64,000 nucleotides of DNA from Halorussus halobius (GTDB taxonomy: Archaea; Halobacteriota; Halobacteria; Halobacteriales; Haladaptataceae), in NCBI RefSeq assembly GCF_004765805.1, contig NZ_SBIU01000003.1:124001-188000 (forward strand), given 5' to 3'. The notes under the pieces are model-generated. The model saw only the letters and a program-made list of their open reading frames with translations, made no database searches and was not told the origin of the DNA. Position numbers and translations under genes: made by a program. This document shows positions 59,971 to 64,000 of the stretch, one piece after another (position 1 is the stretch's first letter; each line of letters opens with the position of its first letter).

Positions 59971-61359
59971 ATGAACTCCCTCTACGCGGTCTCGCCGCTC
60001 GACGGCCGGTACGCCGACCGAACCGAACCGCTCCGGGCGTACGCCAGCGAGGCCGCGCTCATGCGCGCCCGCGTGCGAGTCGAAGCCGAGTACCTGCTCG
60101 CGCTCGCGGACCTCGACGCCACGCCGCTGACGGTCAGCGAGCGCACCCGAACGTACCTCCACAGCCTCTACGAGGACTTCGACGAGTCGGACGCCGAACT
60201 GATAAAGCAGATCGAAACCGAGGGGTACGGCGAGTACGAGGCCACCAACCACGACGTGAAGGCCGTCGAGTACTTCGTCCGGGAGCGACTCGACGACCCC
60301 CAGCAGGCCCACGTTCGACCGTGGATACACTTCGGGCTGACCAGCGAAGACGTGAACAACCTCGCGTATCGCCTGCTCGTTCGGGACGCGGTCGAGTACG
60401 CGCTCGTACCGGAGTTTCGGCGCATCCGGGCCGCCCTCGGCACGCTGGCCGAGGACCACCGCGACGTGCCGATGCTGGCCCGGACCCACGGCCAGCCCGC
60501 GACCCCGACCACCTTCGGCAAGGAGATGGCGGTGTTCGCCTCGCGGTTCGACCGGGCGCGGAACCGAGTCGAGGACGCCGTCGACGGGCTACAGGGCAAA
60601 CTCGCGGGCGCGTCGGGCACCTACGCGGCCCACGTCGCGGCCTACCCCGAGGTCGACTGGCCGGCGTTCGGCCGCGAGTTCGTCGCGGGACTCGGATTCG
60701 AGCACGCGCCCCTGACCACGCAGGTCAACCCCTCAGACGACCTCGCCGAACTGTTCGACGCGCTCGGCGCAGTCAACGACGTGTTGCTCGATCTGGATCG
60801 GGACGCCTGGCGGTACGTCAGCGACCGCTACCTCGGTCAGGAGGCCGCCGAGGGCGAGACCGGTTCCTCCACGATGCCCCACAAGGTCAACCCCATCGAC
60901 TTCGAGAACAGCGAGGGCAACCTCTCGAAGGCCAACTCGGACCTCGACTTCCTCGCGGACTACCTCACCAAGTCGCGCCTCCAGCGGGACCTCTCGGACT
61001 CGACGGTCAAGCGCAACGTCGGCGCGGCGTTCGCCTACTGCCTGCTGGGGTATCTCAAGCTTCAGGACGGCCTCGACAAGGTGGTCCCGAACGAGGCGGT
61101 CATGCGCGAGGACCTCGAATCCACCCCCGAGGTCATCGGCGAGGCCGTCCAGACCATCCTCCGGCGCGAGGGCCACGACGACGCCTACGAGCGCGTCAAG
61201 GACCTCTCCCGGGGCCGGCGCGTCGACCTCGACGACTTCCGGGACCTGTTCGCGGACCTCGACGTCGACGAGGGCACCCGCGAGGAACTGCTGGCCCTGA
61301 CGCCCGCGGGGTACACGGGCGTCGCCGACGAGATGGTCGACGAGTTGGGCGAAGAGTGA
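59971..61359 (+). CDS. purB: Adenylosuccinate lyase
   Basis: This 462-residue enzyme starts MNSLYAVSPLDGRYADRTEP at ATG 59971. Family boxes are HDVKAVEYFVRERL (about 88), HFGLTSEDVNNLAYRL (about 117), ARTHGQPATPTTFGKEM (about 170) and the lyase signature GSSTMPHKVNPIDFENSEGN (about 297). It removes fumarate from SAICAR and adenylosuccinate in purine synthesis, the step just before the PurH half of the divergent fusion gene. Confidence 0.96.
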   Translation: MNSLYAVSPLDGRYADRTEPLRAYASEAALMRARVRVEAEYLLALADLDATPLTVSERTRTYLHSLYEDFDESDAELIKQIETEGYGEYEATNHDVKAVEYFVRERLDDPQQAHVRPWIHFGLTSEDVNNLAYRLLVRDAVEYALVPEFRRIRAALGTLAEDHRDVPMLARTHGQPATPTTFGKEMAVFASRFDRARNRVEDAVDGLQGKLAGASGTYAAHVAAYPEVDWPAFGREFVAGLGFEHAPLTTQVNPSDDLAELFDALGAVNDVLLDLDRDAWRYVSDRYLGQEAAEGETGSSTMPHKVNPIDFENSEGNLSKANSDLDFLADYLTKSRLQRDLSDSTVKRNVGAAFAYCLLGYLKLQDGLDKVVPNEAVMREDLESTPEVIGEAVQTILRREGHDDAYERVKDLSRGRRVDLDDFRDLFADLDVDEGTREELLALTPAGYTGVADEMVDELGEE

Positions 61360-61502
61360 GCGCTCGGAGTCGCGTCGACGCGCTGGAACCGAGGTAGCGC
61401 TACTCGGTACTGTCCGGACCACGGGAAAGTGAGGAGAGGTACTGATGGCGTCTCGTCAGTCGGGACAATCGTTTTCGCCCTCCGAGAGTGTACGTTTAAC
61501 CG

Positions 61503-61766
61503 ATGAGTACCACCGCCGATGACCGCCACGAGGAAGGCGTCGAGTTCACCTCCGAGGAGACCCTCGTGACGGCGCGTGACATCGAGACCGGCGTCGCTGG
61601 CTCGGGCGAATCGAAGCCGGAAGCGCTCTCCATGCTCGCCGAAGCCCTCGAACTCCACGAAGGCGGTGGTGAACCCATCGAAGACGAAGACGCGTTCCTC
61701 CGCGAAATCGGGGTCGACCCCAGCGAGGTCGAGGAAGACGAATCCCCGCCACCGTGGCTCGGTTGA
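61503..61766 (+). CDS. hicB: HicB family antitoxin
   Basis: This 87-residue acidic protein has the partial RNase H-like HicB fold: VEFTSEETLVTARDIETGVA, then the helix SKPEALSMLAEALELHEGGG. The tail is acidic and proline-rich (EEDESPPPWLG). It neutralises the HicA RNase and probably represses the pair. It starts at ATG 61503 with a TTTAAC promoter element just upstream (61496). Confidence 0.85.
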   Translation: MSTTADDRHEEGVEFTSEETLVTARDIETGVAGSGESKPEALSMLAEALELHEGGGEPIEDEDAFLREIGVDPSEVEEDESPPPWLG

Positions 61767-61772
61767 GACCGG

Positions 61773-62015
61773 ATGGCGTACGCCGACTTCGATGGCCGGG
61801 AGAGAGTGAAGGCACTCCGGTCGAAACGCTACAAACCCATCGACCGAACGGGCAGCCACGTCAAACTCCGTTCCGAGCATCCGGAAACTGGCGAAGTCCG
61901 AATCGTCACGGTACCGTTGACCGACGCGGACCACATCTCCCAGGACACGTACCGGTCTATCGCCGAGCAGTGCGGCGCGGCCGATTTCGGCGAGCGGGTC
62001 GCCCGGAACTGCTAA
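61773..62015 (+). CDS. hicA: HicA family toxin
   Basis: This 80-residue double-stranded RNA-binding-like mRNA interferase begins MAYADFDGRERVKALRSKRY. The catalytic His lies in RTGSHVKLRSEHP (GSH motif, about residue 27-29). The other family parts are VRIVTVPLTDADHISQDTYR and SIAEQCGAADF. HicA toxins cleave mRNA or block translation. It lies six bases after hicB, giving the HicBA order common in archaea. Confidence 0.85.
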   Translation: MAYADFDGRERVKALRSKRYKPIDRTGSHVKLRSEHPETGEVRIVTVPLTDADHISQDTYRSIAEQCGAADFGERVARNC

Positions 62016-62127
62016 TTCTCCGTCCGACGCCCGACGGGACGCCGAAGAGCCTGTCCGTTCGCAGGCGGCTTTCCGCAACTGCGGACTCGACCGGGCGTCG
62101 TACTGGTTCGGCACTGAGAACCGAGTG

Positions 62128-62337
62128 TCACCACCGCACCAGACCGAACAGCGCGCCCACCAGCGCGGCAACCCCGACCAGATACGGCCCGACCGCGTCG
62201 AGGACGCCGGCAGTCGCCGCCCCGACGAACGCGACCGCGAGCAGTCCGACCGCGACGCCGAATCCGACCGGCGGCCGCTCCGTTCGGGCGTCGGCGTCGT
62301 CCCCCTCGCCGAAGGCGTCGCGTCGCTCGTCGACCAT
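62128..62337 (-). CDS. Small two-helix membrane protein
   Basis: This 69-residue protein begins MVDERRDAFGEGDDADARTE, an acidic N-tail. Two hydrophobic segments follow (FGVAVGLLAVAFVGAATAGV and VGPYLVGVAALVGALFGLVR). The gene is alone on this strand. No family is recognised. A GTG directly before ATG 62337 is the only other start. Confidence 0.6.
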   Translation of the reverse strand: MVDERRDAFGEGDDADARTERPPVGFGVAVGLLAVAFVGAATAGVLDAVGPYLVGVAALVGALFGLVRW

Positions 62338-62428
62338 CACGCTCCGAATCGGACGCCGCCGTCAAAAGTTCCCGCGTTCGACGCGAGTCGCGGCGAACGC
62401 GTCGGGCCCTCGCACTGCTCGACGTCGG

Positions 62429-63535
62429 TCACCCGCACAGGGCCGCGAGCGCGTCCGCGAGCATCCCGGCCGCGCGCTCGACCTGGGGGACGCGGACGTA
62501 CTCGCGGGGCGCGTGGGCCACCGCGCCCTCGTCGTCGGCCAGCGCGCCCGGCCCGAACACCACGGTCGGGGCGACCTGTGCGAAGTACGAGGCCTCGGTC
62601 GCGGCCCCGAAGGGCCGCACCCGCCCGGCACCCGCCGCCCGGAGCGCCCCCACGACGTCGGCGTCCTCGGGCGTCTCGAACGCCCGCAGGAACGGGGTCT
62701 CGCGCTCGGCGAGGCGCACGTCGACGGTCGCCTCGCTCGGCGTGCGCTCGGCGAGGTGGTCCGCGAGCGCCGCCCGGAAGCCGTCGGCGGTCTCGGGCGG
62801 GACGGTCCGGCGGTCGACCACGAACGAGCAGTCGGCGGGCACCTGGTTCGTGGCGGTGCCGCCCTCGACGGTCGTGGGAACCAGCGTGGGCGCGCCCAGC
62901 GCGTCGCTCGGGTCGGGCGCGTCCGGTCGGTCGTCGAACGAGTCGAGCGCCGCCAGCGCGTCGGCGGCGGCCCGAACCGCGTTGACGCCCGCCTCGGGTT
63001 CGGCGGCGTGGGCGTTCGCGCCGCCCACGGTCACCGCGGCCTGAAATCTGCCCTTCGCGGCGGTACAGACGTCGAGCTCCGTCGGCTCGCCGACGACGAC
63101 GGCGTCCGGAACCGGGCCGAGGTCGTCCCGGGCGTCGAAGTCGAGCGCGGCCGCACCCGTGGACGCCGTCTCCTCGTCGGGCGTGACCGCGAGGGTGACG
63201 CGCCCGCGGTCGACTTCCGCGCCGAGGAACGCCGCCAGCATCGCGGCCAGCGGCCCCTTGGCGTCACACGAACCCCGGCCCCGAATCACGTCTCCCTCCC
63301 GCTCGAACTCGACGTGGGGCGGCACGGTGTCGACGTGGGTGTTGAGGACGACGTGGGGTCCCGCGCGGTCCGCCTCCCGGACGGCGAGGGCGTTGCCGGC
63401 GTCGTCGACCGCGACCGAGACGTCGGCGGACGCGGCTTCGACCGTTTCGACGAGCAACTCGCGCATCCCGGTCGCGTCCTCGTGGGAGGGCGTCCGGACG
63501 GCGGTCTCGAGGAAGTCGACGGGGTCGAAACTCAT
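62429..63535 (-). CDS. dapE: M20 family amidohydrolase, probable succinyl-diaminopimelate desuccinylase
   Basis: This 368-residue enzyme starts MSFDPVDFLETAVRTPSHED at ATG 63535. Di-zinc ligands are visible: VVLNTHVDTVPPH (His), GRGSCDAKGPLAAMLAAFLG (Asp), and VTPDEETASTG (the Glu pair). The dimerisation domain contains TVGGANAHAAEPEAGVNAVR. Its ATG overlaps the TGA of dapF (ATGA), so lysine/diaminopimelate synthesis is the natural context. M20 enzymes also include carboxypeptidases and the acetylornithine type, so the substrate is an inference from the neighbour. Confidence 0.85.
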   Translation of the reverse strand: MSFDPVDFLETAVRTPSHEDATGMRELLVETVEAASADVSVAVDDAGNALAVREADRAGPHVVLNTHVDTVPPHVEFEREGDVIRGRGSCDAKGPLAAMLAAFLGAEVDRGRVTLAVTPDEETASTGAAALDFDARDDLGPVPDAVVVGEPTELDVCTAAKGRFQAAVTVGGANAHAAEPEAGVNAVRAAADALAALDSFDDRPDAPDPSDALGAPTLVPTTVEGGTATNQVPADCSFVVDRRTVPPETADGFRAALADHLAERTPSEATVDVRLAERETPFLRAFETPEDADVVGALRAAGAGRVRPFGAATEASYFAQVAPTVVFGPGALADDEGAVAHAPREYVRVPQVERAAGMLADALAALCG

Positions 63536-64000
63536 GCGTGGCGGATTCGGCGGGGTTCGGGCGTCGACGCGAGTTCGCCCGCGAACTCGCGGACCGTCGG
63601 GCCGGTCAGGGTCGTCCGTCCGTCCCGGACGCCGACGTCGAGGCGGCCGCCCGGCGGGAACACCGCGACCGACTCGTCGTCGGTCAGTCCGAGCCTGTGG
63701 GCGACCACGCCGACGGCGACCGCGCCGGTGCCACACGACCGCGTCTCGCCCTCGACGCCGCGCTCGAAGGTGCGCTGGTCGAACCCGCCGTCGTCCCGGG
63801 GCGCGGCCAGCGTGACGTTCGCGCCCTCCGGGAAGACCTCGGCGTGACGGAGCGCTGGCGCGACCGCGTCGAGGTCGACGGCGTCCACGTCGTCGACGAA
63901 CGCGACCGCGTGCGGGACGCCGGTGTTCACCGCGGTCACCGCGAGGTCCGGGGCGTCCTCGCCGGCGACGACCTCCTCGACCAGCGGCTCGTCGCGGGCG
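63532..64000 (-). CDS. dapF: Diaminopimelate epimerase (5' end outside the window)
   Basis: About 155 codons of the 3' part are present. The frame is open to the window edge. Family marks are VTAVNTGVPHAVAF, the acid cluster EVFPEGANVTLAAP, and the second catalytic cysteine in GETRSCGTGAVAVGVVAHRL. The enzyme isomerises LL- to meso-diaminopimelate using two cysteines. The other Cys lies in the missing part. It ends overlapping the dapE start by four bases. Confidence 0.9.
   Translation of the reverse strand, partial: ARDEPLVEEVVAGEDAPDLAVTAVNTGVPHAVAFVDDVDAVDLDAVAPALRHAEVFPEGANVTLAAPRDDGGFDQRTFERGVEGETRSCGTGAVAVGVVAHRLGLTDDESVAVFPPGGRLDVGVRDGRTTLTGPTVREFAGELASTPEPRRIRHA

Overview
The window is chromosomal DNA from a haloarchaeon (class Halobacteria). 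It is GC-rich and its proteins are strongly acidic. It carries archaeal information genes (rpl21e, rpoF, rpl44e, rps27e, aIF2-alpha, nop10, Trm56), twin-arginine secreted lipoproteins, a PGF-CTERM surface protein, a halocyanin-type copper protein, a Bat-type helix-turn-helix regulator and many leaderless promoters with a TATA box about 25-30 bases before the start codon. The genus cannot be named from sequence reading alone.

Layout. Positions 1-8.1 kb hold the 3' part of a CHAT/caspase-like peptidase gene, a tiny membrane protein, a TbsP-type regulator, an orphan YcaO protein, a DUF63 membrane protein, an Lrp regulator and an inositol-monophosphatase-family enzyme. A tRNA-Leu(CAA) follows at 8.1 kb, with its 3' end duplicated downstream. 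From 8.4 to 10.6 kb is the rpl21e-rpoF-DUF655-PHP block. A cystathionine gamma-synthase gene (11.3 kb) is followed by a DUF433/DUF5615 toxin-antitoxin pair, and beyond that by a second, diverged copy of the synthase's C-terminal tail. From 15.2 to 24.9 kb are birA, pccA, pccX and pccB, the parts of a biotin-dependent acyl-CoA (propionyl-CoA) carboxylase, interrupted by a regulator, a P450, a methyltransferase and an HtrA protease. Two paralogous sodium-dependent transporters (25.6-29.5 kb) flank a PGF-CTERM surface protein.

From 31.1 to 32 kb a short-chain dehydrogenase is cut off where a low-complexity repeat begins. Related repeats occur at 41.2 kb and 56.3-56.8 kb. They share a G-rich GCGGTTGCGGT tract and a conserved box ending in CTCAAGCA, and the forward copies also share hairpins whose stems differ but stay paired. 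From 32 to 51 kb the content is mostly housekeeping and surface genes, including the translation operon rpl44e-rps27e-eif2a-nop10-PAC2 and a folC-folP fusion at 53.7 kb. From 57.4 to 58.1 kb is an AT-rich island with a Tat-leader preprotein whose cysteine-rich hydrophobic tail lies in the +1 frame, followed by a two-helix membrane protein. This looks like a halocin-type peptide and possible immunity gene. The right end holds divergent purNH and purB around a perfect 15-base inverted repeat, a HicBA toxin-antitoxin pair, dapE and the 3' part of dapF.

The most interesting items are the dispersed structured repeat family, the frameshifted halocin-like island, the metB-tail duplication around the toxin-antitoxin pair, the purine-gene inverted repeat and the orphan YcaO protein. 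No CRISPR array, rRNA gene, transposase or integrase was seen.
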